The position numbers were made by a program, and so were the translations under genes. Below are positions 22,421-34,161 of a DNA stretch of 64,000 bases, one piece after another. Source of the DNA: Adenanthera pavonina (taxonomy: Eukaryota > Streptophyta > Magnoliopsida > Fabales > Fabaceae); the NCBI GenBank assembly GCA_026686845.1, contig JAIVEN010000013.1, positions 16,698,001 to 16,762,000 on the forward strand, written 5' to 3'. A model generated the notes under the pieces. The model had not been told where the DNA came from. It saw only the letters and a list, made by a program, of their open reading frames with translations, and ran no database searches. Numbering within the stretch: position 1 is the stretch's first letter; each line of letters starts with the position of its first letter.

Positions 22421-24439
22421 AGGCAGAAAGGATTGGAACGTGGGGGGGATTTTTTGGCCATTGAAAAATCCTAAGAGAAACAGCGAAGAAGACGGACAGA
22501 AGAGGAGAACCCAAGGAAGCTGTGCAAAGAAATTCCCAAAGGCAGAGGAAGGCTGGAATTTCAGAAGCAGGAGTCACAGAGAGCCCTGATCAAGAGAAAC
22601 AGGGAATGAGTTGCAGGAAGAGTTTGAAAGGAAGACGAAGCAGATAATTAGCAATCAAAGGACGTAGCACCATTCTCGCGTGGGTCAGTTTAGTTTTCCT
22701 TTTTCATTATGTAGTATGGCCTACTGTCTCTTTCTGCATTGCTCGGCGTAGATTTCCTATTTGAACTGATCTCTTGTCCTTTTATAAAAGACACACACGT
22801 ATATGATTATATACTGAATCATGGGTCCTGTTACCCAAGTTATTCCTTCAAGTTGCAGACTTCACATTGCGTAAATGATGGTATGCCATGTTTGTTGCAT
22901 TTAAGTATCATGTCTTCCAGGTCTTTTCTAAGCTCCGTGATGTTTGTGGTTTAGCATCAGGTCCTGATTGTAGGTTCTGTTTGAAAAATTTGATCAAATG
23001 AAGTGGTTGGACTTGGGATAATGGCTTTGCTTTGAATATGTGTCATTGCAATTCAAGCTCCTATTTCATGCCTCCTTTGGGTGAAGAATAGTTTGGTAGA
23101 GATCCAAATATCACGGAGCATAGAAATCTAATCCATAAACTCAGCTTTTAATTACTCTGTTTTGTTTGATAGTCTTGGCCTCTTTGTGGATCTGCTAATG
23201 TGAATGAACATTTATTGGATGCTGAGCTGTATGGTGAAACTGTTTAGGTACTCATGGTTTTGTCTAGATTGCCTGTTGAAGCCTACTTGGAATGTGTTTA
23301 TTATTTTTCTCACGTCTTGCTTCAAACTATGCTTGATTCTTGGTGTTTTAGCATGACTTGGAACTCACTTATATGTCCTATTGGGGTACTTCCCTCATTG
23401 GTTTGAAAATTCTAAGATGCATAGCTATGAGTGCATACATTAATAGGTCAAACTGAAGTTTTGTTTGAATGATCCTTTGTTCTATTCATGCTTGCGTTTG
23501 CATCATCAGGTAGTCATATTCAGTCGTCACTTTCTGATTCGTTTAAAGCTTGAAGGGATTTATTATAAAATTCAGTAACTCATACAATGATACAATGCAT
23601 GGTTCATTGGCACACCCCTAATAAACCTTGTTTGATGATATGGTTACATAGCTTCCTACACGGGGTTTGCAGTTTGAGGAAGTCATGATACTTACCTCTC
23701 TTATATCATCTTTAGTTATGCAAGCATGGCGTGATGTGTGTGGGGAAGAGGTGGTTCAAATATAAGGGCGTCATTTAGTTTTAGCTGCCTTAGTTGGCAT
23801 TTACATAAAAATTTGGTCTCTAAATTTGGATCCTGTGACCTAATTGTTGAGTAATTAATTGATCATAGTGTGTAATGCTACGTACCTTCTTTATGTATGT
23901 TCTTTTGGGTACCATGAGGGTCTACATCATCAAGTCCAACATGGAAATGAGGGCATCATCTTCAAAGTATGGAGGAGGGTATGAGTGAAGAGTGTGAGAT
24001 CAATCTTGGAAAGAGTGAATCACCTTCATCAAAGCAACGAGTAGTTAAAGGAGAAAACAGTTTGATTTTTCTCTCTTTATCTCTTGTAATTTTATTTTGG
24101 AATAAATTATTATTTAAGCATTGCACACACATTGATAAATTGTGTTTGATTGTTGTTTTTATTTCTGATTTTGGTTTTTATTTGACTATGGGATTTTATT
24201 CTTTCCACCTTTCGAGTCGGCCACGAGGGACCAATTCCCCGTGTGCATATAGAGCGTCAGTCAATTGTACCATGAGTGAGGAGTTGCCATGGTATAAACA
24301 TTGGCTAAATTTTATTTTATTTTATTTTGTTTCATTTTAATCTATGAGTACCAATGTTTTTATTTATTTATTAAAAGTAAAAATAAATAATTCAATGAGA
24401 GCTCTTTATTTCAAATTTTTGTTTTGACCTTTATGTTCC

Positions 24440-25150
24440 AAGTGGTAACACCGTGGGCATTTAGGTGTTAATTAGCGAGCTGTGAGTGATAAAATCACCA
24501 CAGATCCTAATTAACTCTTTTTCTAAAAAAAATAAAAGGATAAATAAAATAAAAGAAAAGAAATAAAAATAAATAATATATGAATATATATATATATAAA
24601 GTCATATTCTTAAATTGCTTTTATCACTTTTCTTTTTATAAAATAAGCATAATCATATTTATTTTTATATATAAAATGATTTCTTTTTTTTTCAATTTTA
24701 TCTTTTAAGTCTTTTTTGCCTTCCGCCACGAGTGGCATCACCGTGAGCAAATAAATGTAAATTGTCAAATTATGAGTGATCAAGTCGCAATATATGCTGT
24801 TTGATTTTCATTTAAATTTTTTTTTCTGGTATTTTCTGCTCCGAGTGATAACACCGTAAGCATGTAAACGTAAATCAGTAACTTGTGAGTGATAAAGTCA
24901 CCACATATGCTGATTATTATTTTTCAACATGTAATGATCACATTTTTTTAATTTCATTTTTTTTAATAAATAAATAGGTGTTCAAATGATTTTTATAATA
25001 AAAGAAAAAATATTTGTACAAAAAAAATTGAAATTAACAAATTGTCTTCTTTCGATTTTTTTACGCCTTTTTGTCTTGAGTGACACCACCGTGGACATTT
25101 AGGTATCAATTGGTATATTGTGAGTGATAAAGTCGCCACATAAGTCAATT
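24440..25150. repeat. Four dispersed copies of a roughly 75-bp stem-loop module in the solo LTR
   Basis: Copies near 24440, 24728, 24842 and 25078 share AGTG(G/A)(T/C)A.CACCGTG.GCAT, then about 25 variable bases, then GTGAGTGATAAAGTC(A/G)CCAC. The last part can fold (GTGA/TCAC). The same module occurs three times in each Ogre LTR. Confidence 0.85.
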
Positions 25151-26059
25151 GATTTTATCATGTAAAAATAAATTTATTTCCAAATATTTCCTTTTCAAAT
25201 CAAATAAAATGTTCAAAATCACAAATAATTTTAATCCTATTTTTTAAATTGAGGAAAAATATATTTCCTCTTTTAGAAATTGATTAAACAAAAAAATATA
25301 TAATAAAAAATGAAAAGAGTAAATGATGACAATTAATCTGTCTTTTACAAATTAAAACATACCAACCAATTCTAAAGATTGTTTTCTTTGTGGAAGGACA
25401 AAATTATTTTCTATAAACCTCTCTTTTCAAAGAATATATAATAAAAAATACCAATCCAATGACATGCTTTTCTAGTCCGAACTACGTCGACTTTGATCCC
25501 TATCACAGGGTACGTAGGCCCCAGACTCTCATTCTGGGTCAAGTCCGCCTTTGTAAATGAATAAATATTTTCTGATTTACTTGGTGTTTTTTTTCTCTTA
25601 ATTTAATAAATGTTTATCAATTTATTTTTTTTAAGTCCACTTTTGTAAATAAATAATATTTTCCTCGTAAATTATTTTTCCACCTTTTCATACTTTCATT
25701 TTATTCTTTATTTTCATTTTTACATTTTTCTTATATTTATGTTTACATGTGAATGGTAAAAAGGGCAATTAAAATAAATTTGTAAAAAGCCATAAAAATT
25801 GCATGATCAACCTAAGGTAACCGTTATTAGGAATGGGTGTTGTGGGGGTGCCTAACACCTTCCCCACTCACAATCGTACTCCCGAACCCAACTCTGATTC
25901 GCAGACCATCCTTATCCTGTTTTTATTTGGTTTTCCAAAATTTCCCTTAAAATTTTGGTGGCGACTCCTCCGAAACCGGCCTCCGTCGTGTGGGCCGGTT
26001 TCACCTCTTTTTTCTATTTCCCGCGCTATCCGCGTCGCATTTCCGGGTGTGACAAGGAG

Positions 26060-26558
26060 CCAACCTTTTCAAATTCAAAATTAGAATTAAATGCTTCTTT
26101 TGACTTAGGATTTCCTTTTTGTATTAATTAGCATTAATAAGGTTAGGTTTGTGGGGTGACCTAGAGTTAGTTTGTGGGTTAATACTTGCTTATAAATAGG
26201 CACCTCTTGTACTCTTGCAAACCATAACATGAATGAATGAATTTCTTTTCAGCAACTTTATTATTGTTCTGTGAGTTCTTTCTTGCTTATCCTTGAGTGC
26301 CAGAAAGAATGATGACTTATCAAGGAGTGGTGACCTTGTGGCGTCCCGGAGTTAGGATTCAAGAGATGGATTCTCTTGGAGTCTACTTCCTTCAACCAAC
26401 ATTTTGTTCAGTCTTCTTATTTCATCGTGTCTATTTTCTTTAGTTTTTGTTCATTATTGTTCTTCGTTGTTCTTGCGTTCAATTCATCTTTCCTTGAGTT
26501 GCACGATCTTTATATCAAAGAAGGCTCTTAGGACGGGTTCCTAACGTGTCTCCCATCA
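26060..26558 (+). repeat. 3' LTR of the gypsy element, right part
   Basis: Continues the 5' LTR match from CCAACC to TCTCCCATCA. After it the SIRE pol frame resumes. Confidence 0.93.
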
Positions 26559-28340
26559 TTAGATCTTTCTGAAGAAGATAAAGTTGAAGCTCCCAAAATA
26601 TTTGAATCTATTAACATAGAGGAAGATATTCAGGAGAAAGATTTTGAGGATGAGAATAATGAAGAAATATCTCAAGAACTCCCTAGAGCTTGGAGATATC
26701 AAAGGAATCATCCTGTTGATCAAGTAATTGGGAATGTTCAAGAGAAAGTTAAAACCAGAAAATAGTTAAGAGATCAGATGATAAACTGTGCTTTCATTTC
26801 TTAAATTGAACATAAATATACTGAAGAAGCCTTAACTGATGAATACTGGATTTTAGCTATGCAAGATGAATTGAATCAATTTGAAAGAAATCAGGTTTGA
26901 GATTTAGTGCCTAGACCTAAAAATCATCCTATCATTGGCACTAAATGGGTTTTTAGAAATAAACTTGATGAATCTGGATTAATAATCAGAAATAAAGCTA
27001 GACTGGTTACTAAAGGATATAATCAAGAAGAAGGTATTGATTTTGACGAAACCTTTGCTCCAGTGGCTAGATTAGAAGCAATTAGAATTCTATTAGCATA
27101 TGCATGCATGAAGAATATAATGTTATATCAAATGGATGTAAAGAGTGCTTTTCTTAATGGATATATCATGGAAGAGGTTTATGTAGGCCAACCTCCAAGC
27201 TTTGGGGACTCTACAAAACCAAACCATGTTTATAAACTGAAGAAAGTCCTTTACGGTTTAAAACAAGCCCCTAGAGCATGGTATGAAAGGTTAAGTAATT
27301 TTCTAACTGAAAAGGGGTTTAACAGAGGAAAAGTAGATACTACTTTGTTCACTAAGAAAGAAAATAAAGATTTTCTTATTGTTCAAATTTATGTTAATGA
27401 TATTATATTTAGTGCTACTAATAAATCTCTTTGCAAGAATTTCTCTAAACTAATACAAGGTGAGTTTGAAATGTCAATGATGGGTGACTTTAACTTCTTC
27501 CTTGGATTGCAAATTAAGCAACGTGATGATGGTATCTTTCTCAATCAATCTAAGTATCTGAAGGAATTGCTGAAAAAGTTTGGCATGGAAAACGTTAAGC
27601 CAATGAGAACACTTATGGCTACTGCAACCAAGCTTGATATAGATGAAGGAGGAAAAATGTTTGACATAACTCAGTATAGAAGAATGATTGAATCTCTGCT
27701 ATACCTAACTACCAACAGACCTGACATCATGTTCAATGTCTGTATGTGTGCAAGGTTCGAGTCATGTCCCAAAGAAACCCATGCAACTGCTGTGAAGCGT
27801 ATCTTCAGATATCTTATTGGAACATCACAGATGGGTCTTTGGTATCCAAAGGGCAATGAAGAAAATCTCCAAGGATACACTGATGCTGACTTTGCAGGAT
27901 CTAAAACTGACAGAAAAAGCATAAGTGGAACATGTCAGTTTCTTGGAGGATCCTTGGTCTCATGGTTTAGCAAGAAGCAAAACAGTGTGGCCTTATCCAT
28001 GGCAGAAGCTGAATATGTTGCTACTGGAAGCTGTTGTGCCCAAGTTATAAGGATGAAGCAGTAACTTGAAGATCTTGAGGTTAAGATGAAGCAAATACCA
28101 ATAATGTGTGATAACAAAAGTGTCATTAACATCACAAAGAATCCTGTCATGTATTCAAGGACAAAGCATATTGAAATTAGGCACCACTTCATAAGGGATC
28201 ATGTTCTGAAAGGAGAAATCAGATTAGAATACATCCCTACAGAAGATCAAGTTGCTGACATTTTGACAAAGCCTCTTTCAGAAGATAGGCATTGTAAAAT
28301 CAGAAGAGGATTGGGTATGGTAAATCCCAATGAACTGTAA
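26559..28340 (+). pseudogene. SIRE-like pol C-terminal half: reverse transcriptase and RNase H
   Basis: Same frame as the integrase left of the gypsy insertion. RVT_2-type RT: HPIIGTKWVFRNKLDESG, RLVTKGYNQEEGIDFDETF, PVARLEAIR, QMDVKSAFLNG, YGLKQAPRAWY. The active site is YVND (27390-27401) where the family has YVDD. RNase H: YTDADFAGSKTDRKS, CQFLGGSLVSWFSKKQ, SMAEAEYVA, CDNKSVINI, RTKHIEIRHHFIRD, ending DILTKPLSEDRH..GLGMVNPNEL. In-frame stops: TAG 26763, TAA 26802, TGA 26898, TAA 28062. It cannot make an active enzyme. Confidence 0.92.
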
Positions 28341-29336
28341 CTAAATCCTTGTGCAAATTTGTTTTAGAATTTCTAACATTGATTTAATTCTAACTTTAGC
28401 ATCAGAGTAAGTTTAATTTAAGTTGCAGGTGCTCCTCATAAGTTTCAATGGCAATAAATCTGAAAAATGAAGCACACTAGAATAGAACAGTCAAAAGGTG
28501 AAAAAGAAAGCAAGAAATTTGAGTTTCTAGATCCATTCTGTAAGTTTATAAAGTTAAAATTCTCATTTTAGATGTGTATTAAACAAATTTCCTTGATAAA
28601 TTGTGTTTTTGAACAAGTTAGCATGCTTAACATTCGAATTTATATGCCCATAAGATTAACTTTAACTTGCTTTACATTGTAACAGTTCTCGGTGGTCCTT
28701 CAAAATTCGTCTGTTGGTATATGAAAATTCGAATTTTCAAAAATTTAGTTCCAATATTATCTTTGTCCAATATGAAGATTGTACGAATTTCTATTTCTCA
28801 AAATACGCATGTTAGAAACTCTTTACAAAATGTTGAAATTTGAATTTCTAATTCAAAATTCGTCTGTTGAAACATACTCACATTATTGAATCTCTGAAAG
28901 ACGAATTTTCATAATTAAAATTCATCTGTTGTTTGTTGTATTGATAATTGCTTACTTCCTGTTCTTCGAAATTCAAACTTTGTTGAAACAAAGTTCATCT
29001 GTTCATCTTTTGCTGTTTGAACCAAGCCTCTATTAGACGAACTTCCAGGAGAAAATTCATCTCTCAGTAAGCTTTGCTGAATGGGTTAACTTGTAACTGC
29101 TCGAAGTTCAAATTTTGACCCCTCAAAATTCGTCTATCGTACGGTTACACACGTTAAAACCAAAGGTCATCCTTTGAACAAACGCAACCCTATTCGTCTC
29201 TTTCATGAGTCTATTCAAATTCTCTCTTCAATATCCATTAATTCTGTCCATAAATCTTCATTTTCCACCGATTAATCTTCCTCTCGCAGCCTATAAATCC
29301 ATTCTTTGCATCATTCTGAATCATTCATCTACGAAA
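28341..29336 (+). other. Spacer between SIRE pol and the extra ORF, with inverted U3-like motifs
   Basis: About 1 kb without coding signal. From 28700 to 29140 it repeats AAATTCGTCTGTT-like words, the reverse complement of the ACAGACGAA words in the LTR U3 array, with AAATTCGAATTT palindromes. A TATAAA occurs at about 29292. Confidence 0.7.
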
Positions 29337-31515
29337 ATGGCAAGAGTAAAAAATCCAGACATTGGAAAGGGAGAGTCTCGGCCAAAGAGAACCATAAAAT
29401 CCCAATATGCCTCAAAGGAGAGTGAGAAACCGAAAAGAAAAGATGAATCCAGTAAAGCAACCCCCTCCAAAAGGCAGAAAACAAAACCAAAGGCTGATTT
29501 AAAGAAAACAAAGCCTTTGATTCCTGCTACTCCTACTGCTGCTACTGTTGCTTCCACTTCCTCCTCTAGTACTGAATCTGGAGAATATCAACTGACCACA
29601 TTGCTGTTATGGAGCAATGCCTATATTCAGGAGGAATACACAACCAAGTTTGTGAGCAAGAAGGTAATCAAGCCTCACTATGTCAATATAGAAGATTTTT
29701 TAATCTCTAACAACTTTAATGTTAGGCTTTGGATGATGAGATATAAAAGTTTGTTAGAAATATTGGAGAGATATGATGATGAGGTAGTCAAGACTTGGCA
29801 TGCCTCTTTAAAATATAACAGCAAGAAAAAGAAGTGGGAAGTCAATCTGAGATCAAGGACCATCTGGATGACAGATGAAAACCTTAATGAGGTTTTAAAA
29901 ATTCCAGGGCAAGATGGCTTGAAGATTGACATTACTGCTTCTGGGTATATTGATGAGGCACAGACTGCTGATGAAGAAGGTGGACCTTTCTTGAACTACA
30001 AGGAGAGCACAATCCTGAATACCCTGTTCAGAAGGAAGGAGAACATGCCACCCATAAGCTTGTTGAAGCCCACTGACCTTAGTGCTCAAGTGAGAATCCT
30101 ACACTACATTGTGTCTAGGATTATCTTCAACAAAGGAGGTAGCTTCAATCTGATTACAAGGGCAGAAGTATATGTGATGACATCAATAATGTGTGGGAAG
30201 CTTATCAACATGGGACATATCATTCTCCAACGCATGATCAAGGCTAGAGATAAGAGGAAAGACTTCACGCTTCCTTATGCAGTAATCATCTCTAAGATCC
30301 TTCAGTATGCCCGAATCCAACATCTTGAGAAAGGGAAAGGGAAGCCTACTGAGATCTTCAAGGAAGAAGAGCTACAAAGGATGGGGATAGAGAGGAAAGA
30401 TGGAGGATGGATTGGGAAGGGAATCAGAAAAATCTGAAGATCTCTTCTTTGATGAAGATGCCTCCCTACAGCAAGAAGGTACCTCTAAGGCTCCTCTAAG
30501 ACCCACACCTCAGCCTTCTCAACCTGTCCCATCACAATCTCAGCCTGCTCAAGCTCAAATTCCATCTGCTCCCTCATCTCGTGCCAAGCCAACCAAGATC
30601 ACCGAGTTGTATGACAGTTTGTCTACACTTATACTCAGCATCAGGGAGGAGCAAAATGCCAAGTTTACTCATCTGCAAGATCAGATTCACCAGTTGGCCA
30701 AGAACATTCACCAATTGGCCAAGAACATGAAAGTGGTTGCTGATGCATATGAACAAATAAGGAGTGACATTCCTGCCACATCAGCTCCACCTCAGCCAGG
30801 ATTCTCTAAGCCTCCAAGTCCATTTGTGCTAGCCTATCCTAATCCTGATGTTGCTGTATATGACACTAAGGTAGCTGGCACATTGAGCACACCACGGGCC
30901 TCCAGCAATGTGGCAAGTTTTGGTCCTCATATGGACTATGGCATGGAGGAAGAAGGTCCTCAGGAACCAAGCTTTTATGAGCCCATTCTAGCAAATGCTC
31001 AAGATTCAATCCTTTCACATCAAGAATCTGAGCAAGTTGAGAGACTAGTGGCAGCAATCACCACTTCACCATTCGTGCAAGCTGCCCTGAATGAAGAAAG
31101 GAGCATTGTACCTTATGTTGATTTGCAAGCCATTGCATATGATACTCTTTTACAAGCTCAAAAAAGAAGGCTTGAAGAGATGTTTCATCCTCTAAGACCC
31201 ACACCTATTGCATCTTATAGTTTCTCAAAGGCACGAAGGGCTCAGTTGGCTGTTACAAGGCAACAAATTCATGAACTTCTTGAAATCTTTGACAATGAAG
31301 ACACAAGTTTTGAAGTTTATGGATCCTTGCCAAAGCTCAATCCATACCTACCATTTATCTCTGTGCCTCTCCAGGCTGTTCCAGTATCTCATATTCCTCC
31401 TCTTGCTGATTTTGTCCACCTTCCTGATGATGCCAAAAAGGGGGAGAAGATATCAGAGCAAACTGGGAAGTCTGCTGGCAAGAGCTACAGTAAGAAATCC
31501 AAGTCAAAGAAATAG
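29337..31515 (+). pseudogene. SIRE-type extra ORF (env-like position) with plant-transposon-protein domain
   Basis: The ATG at 29337 (MARVKNPDIGKGES) opens a very basic Lys/Ser/Pro N-terminus (about 75 residues). A folded region follows, residues about 80-350 (RLWMMRYKSLLEILERYDDE, LSAQVRILHYIVSRII, LITRAEVYVMTSIMCG), which resembles the 'putative plant transposon protein' family. The frame ends at 30437. An overlapping +1 frame (usable from 30400) continues with a Pro/Gln-rich part, a coiled-coil repeat (two near-identical QLAKNIHQLAKNM units) and a Lys/Ser-rich tail ending 31515. SIRE elements carry a long ORF here that has been called envelope-like. I see no clear signal peptide or membrane segment, so its role is open. 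The split is either a mutation or a frameshift site. Confidence 0.8.
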
Positions 31516-31826
31516 CGTCTAGTACTTATGGTTGCTTGGTTCTTCTTGTTGTGCTGTATTGTTTTTTTTTCTATATTGTGTTCTTGTTGTTTCTTGTAAT
31601 ATCTTGTAAAGTGACTTTTTGATTAAATGAAAATTTCTTTGTTCTGAACTCTATGATTGCATCCTTGTGTTGAACATTAAATGAATTAATGAATCTCTTT
31701 ACTTGATCCACTGTACATGATATCTTTTAAATTATAATGCATATGTCGAGGGGGAGCTTGTTAAAGCAAACCCAAGTACTAATCCAGTTTGTAAATTGTT
31801 TTGTCGTCATCAAAAAGGGGGAGAAT
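31516..31826 (+). other. SIRE 3' untranslated segment with polypurine tract
   Basis: Non-coding. Two purine blocks, GTCGAGGGGGAGC (about 31745) and AAAAAGGGGGAGAA (31812-31825), occur. The second lies at the original junction with the 3' LTR, now separated from it by a 2.3-kb insertion. AGAAT at 31822-31826 is the target duplication of that insertion. Confidence 0.8.
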
Positions 31827-34157
31827 TGTAACATCCTACCTCCACTCATAACCAAATCTCACAAAATACAACCAAACACAACCCAAACCGCTAGAAACAA
31901 CATCTCACTTCCTCAACCAGCAGAGACGAACCCCAAATTACCAAACTTTGGGCTAGGGCCGCGGCCGCTACAGGACCGCCGCTGCTCCGGCCTGCTCTGT
32001 TCTCCCTTGCTACTACCATCACTGGCGCAGCGGCCTGGATACTAGCGCCGCGGTGCCCCCTTGCTGATATCCCATATTAGCACTTCAATATTTTATGGCG
32101 AACTTTCGACTCGCATAACTTTATGCTCCGACCTCCGATTGACTTGATTCCAACTCCTACAAGCCAATCTAGTCTCAATCTAACCACAGACACCACTTTC
32201 ACCTCAATCCAACTCCGTATGGAGATTCTGGACCCCTGACACCGTTTTGATCACTTATTGGCCTAAACTCACCACTAACCAACCTCAATTGACACCAAAG
32301 ACAACTGGTCACTCAGAGACCATTCATATAGGTCCAAACTCTCCAAACCAACATATCCAAGGAGGTTGCACCACAAAGGAACCACTCCTCTGAGTTCTGC
32401 CCCCTTTTGAACCCCAACATGACAAAATGGGCTATAGGCCCTAAAACACAACCATCAGGCCCAAACCACTCTGGGCTCACAAATACTACCATACCAATTT
32501 CCAAATACATAACACTCTCAAAACACCAACATAACACATTCCACATAAACATAACCAAGCATACATTCATCCATAACAATCATGTCAATCTCATACATTC
32601 AATACACAACTTTCTACCCTACTTGGCACATAATACATTATCCAAAAATACAAACACTACATAGACTTCCCATGTACACAGCTACTCTCTAGGCTTCACC
32701 GGACTAGAGCCAGAACCTTCACCTGAAAGGGTTAGTCATGGGAGAGGGTGGGGTGAGACAATGTCTCAGTAACCGGGATCAACAACACATAAACATATAT
32801 ATATACAAATATGAATCATATAACATATGAATGCAATGTAAAATGCATGATATGCATATTGTCATCTCTGGGACTTCCATCCTTATCCTCCCTAACACAC
32901 GTATACATATAACCCATCCTTATCCTCCCTAACACACATATACAAATAACTCATCCTTATCCTCCCTAACATATACAATCCACCCTTATCCTCCCTAACA
33001 TATACAATATCACATACTCCAACCTTATTCTCCCTAACAATTTCATTTATCATCATATATCATACGTCATCACATCATCACCACTTCATCCGTCATACAT
33101 CTCAATGTAACAATAACATGTGGTGATGCTAATGTATCATTATAATCATATCACATCAATGTCCTCATCACATATCTCATCACAATACTCATAAACATCA
33201 TCTACTATACACATACCACGATATATAATAACCACACACAAACATATCACTATCGTGGTATGCAAGAGACATGCATATATATATACAACTATACATACTA
33301 TCATATAAAACCACATAACCAAACACCTGGTTACCTCAAGTTGTCAATACCACGCTCAGGCAAGTTCCACACACTTTCTTGAACACCAACACGCTTGAGC
33401 CCCACACGGTTAACCAATTAACCTTCATAACACATAATTCTCCCATTAACACAATATATCCATAATCACAATATCACAATTTACCCACTTTAGGCCTAAC
33501 CCAAGGCTCCAATACCCCAATCATACATCAATAAGCTCCCAGGAATCGTTTAAACACTACCCGAACACAAACTTTTCGGATTCCCAAGAGCCCTAACCGG
33601 AAACAACATATGGTTAAGCTCAAATCGCACATAAATCCTTCCAAACACACATCCAAACAGCAAGAATACCAAAACACACTCCATTGACATCAAATCATCC
33701 ATTTCAATCGGTGGATTTCACCCCAAACTGGACATCCAACCTAAAAACCGAAAAATCCATATTTCCACCGATAAAAAACGAAGAGGGAGGTGTAAAAGTA
33801 ACTTACCAACTTAAATCCAAGCTCCCTCGGTCTGAAATCACCCCTAGATGCCGGAGATTCAAAGCCTAGCTCAGCTCTCTCGCGATCTCCCTCGGTTTCC
33901 TTTTGTTTTTTTTTCTGTCCGATCGTCCAAAATAATCCAATTTTAGGCAAAAATCTTGACTCTCACCGCGGCTTCAGAAAACCTCACCACGGCTCCACCA
34001 TCTAATCCGGAACAATGCCACTGGAAGGTCTCTCACCGCGGCGGATCTGCTCCTCGCCGCGGCGGGGAGCCTTTTCTGGTTCCTCTTGAACCATATCCGT
34101 CCTACTTCCTCCGATCCTGAACACAAAACCAATAAAGATATTGTGAGGGGCATTACA
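31827..34157 (+). mobile_element. Solo LTR, 2.3 kb, inserted at the SIRE polypurine tract/3' LTR junction
   Basis: Starts TGTAACATCC and ends GGCATTACA, giving inverted ends TGTAA/TTACA. It is flanked by AGAAT at 31822-31826 and 34158-34162. There is no internal primer site, polypurine tract or coding. It has GC-rich ends, an AT-rich middle and a tandem repeat at 32878-33040. Length and ends fit an LTR of a Ty3/gypsy chromovirus such as Tekay/Del, but lineage is inference. ORFs inside it are short and unconvincing. Orientation is taken as plus only from the TG/CA ends, which are symmetric, so the strand is uncertain. Confidence 0.82.
32878..33040. repeat. Pyrimidine-rich tandem repeat in the 2.3-kb solo LTR
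   Basis: Five units with core CCTTATCCTCCCTAACA. The first two have a 37-bp period, then the spacing becomes irregular (about 29 bp and longer). Confidence 0.85.
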
Positions 34158-34161
34158 AGAA

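Larger units (their letters stand above)
21531..26054 (+). mobile_element. Solo LTR of an Ogre/Tat-family element, 4.5 kb
   Basis: Starts TGTGAACACCGTATTTTGTCC and ends GGGTGTGACA, the same termini as the Ogre LTRs at 37883 and 55026. A perfect target duplication AGGAG lies at 21526-21530 and 26055-26059. No internal region remains, so it is a recombination-derived solo LTR. It has the family's GC-rich 5' segment (21740-22300), TATA box (22412) and four stem-loop modules (24440-25150). It is clearly diverged from the 37883 copy and about 500 bp longer. ORFs inside it (for example 21707-22039 minus) are not conserved as proteins. Confidence 0.93.
14473..26558 (+). mobile_element. Ty3/gypsy element (CRM-like by its C-terminus) nested in the SIRE-like element
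   Basis: The 5' LTR is 14473-15375. The 3' LTR is 21127-21530 plus 26060-26558, split by a solo LTR. Both are about 903 bp and begin (AA)TGATGAAGG and end CCCATCA(TT). The primer site TGGTATCAGAG is at 15378-15388 and the polypurine tract AGGAGGGAGGGAA at 21114-21126. The target duplication is imperfect: TTAA on the left, TTAGA on the right. Native length is about 7.6 kb. RT precedes integrase, as in gypsy. The LTR copies differ at roughly 20-25 positions by eye. The MTRARTKAMKQ motif at the C-terminus, lying partly in the LTR, suggests the CRM group, but I hold that lineage tentatively. Confidence 0.9.

Noticed and set aside
31827..34157. Host gene in the GC-rich ends of the 2.3-kb insertion
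   Set aside because: Terminal TGTAA/TTACA and the AGAAT duplication define a solo LTR; ORFs are short and unordered.
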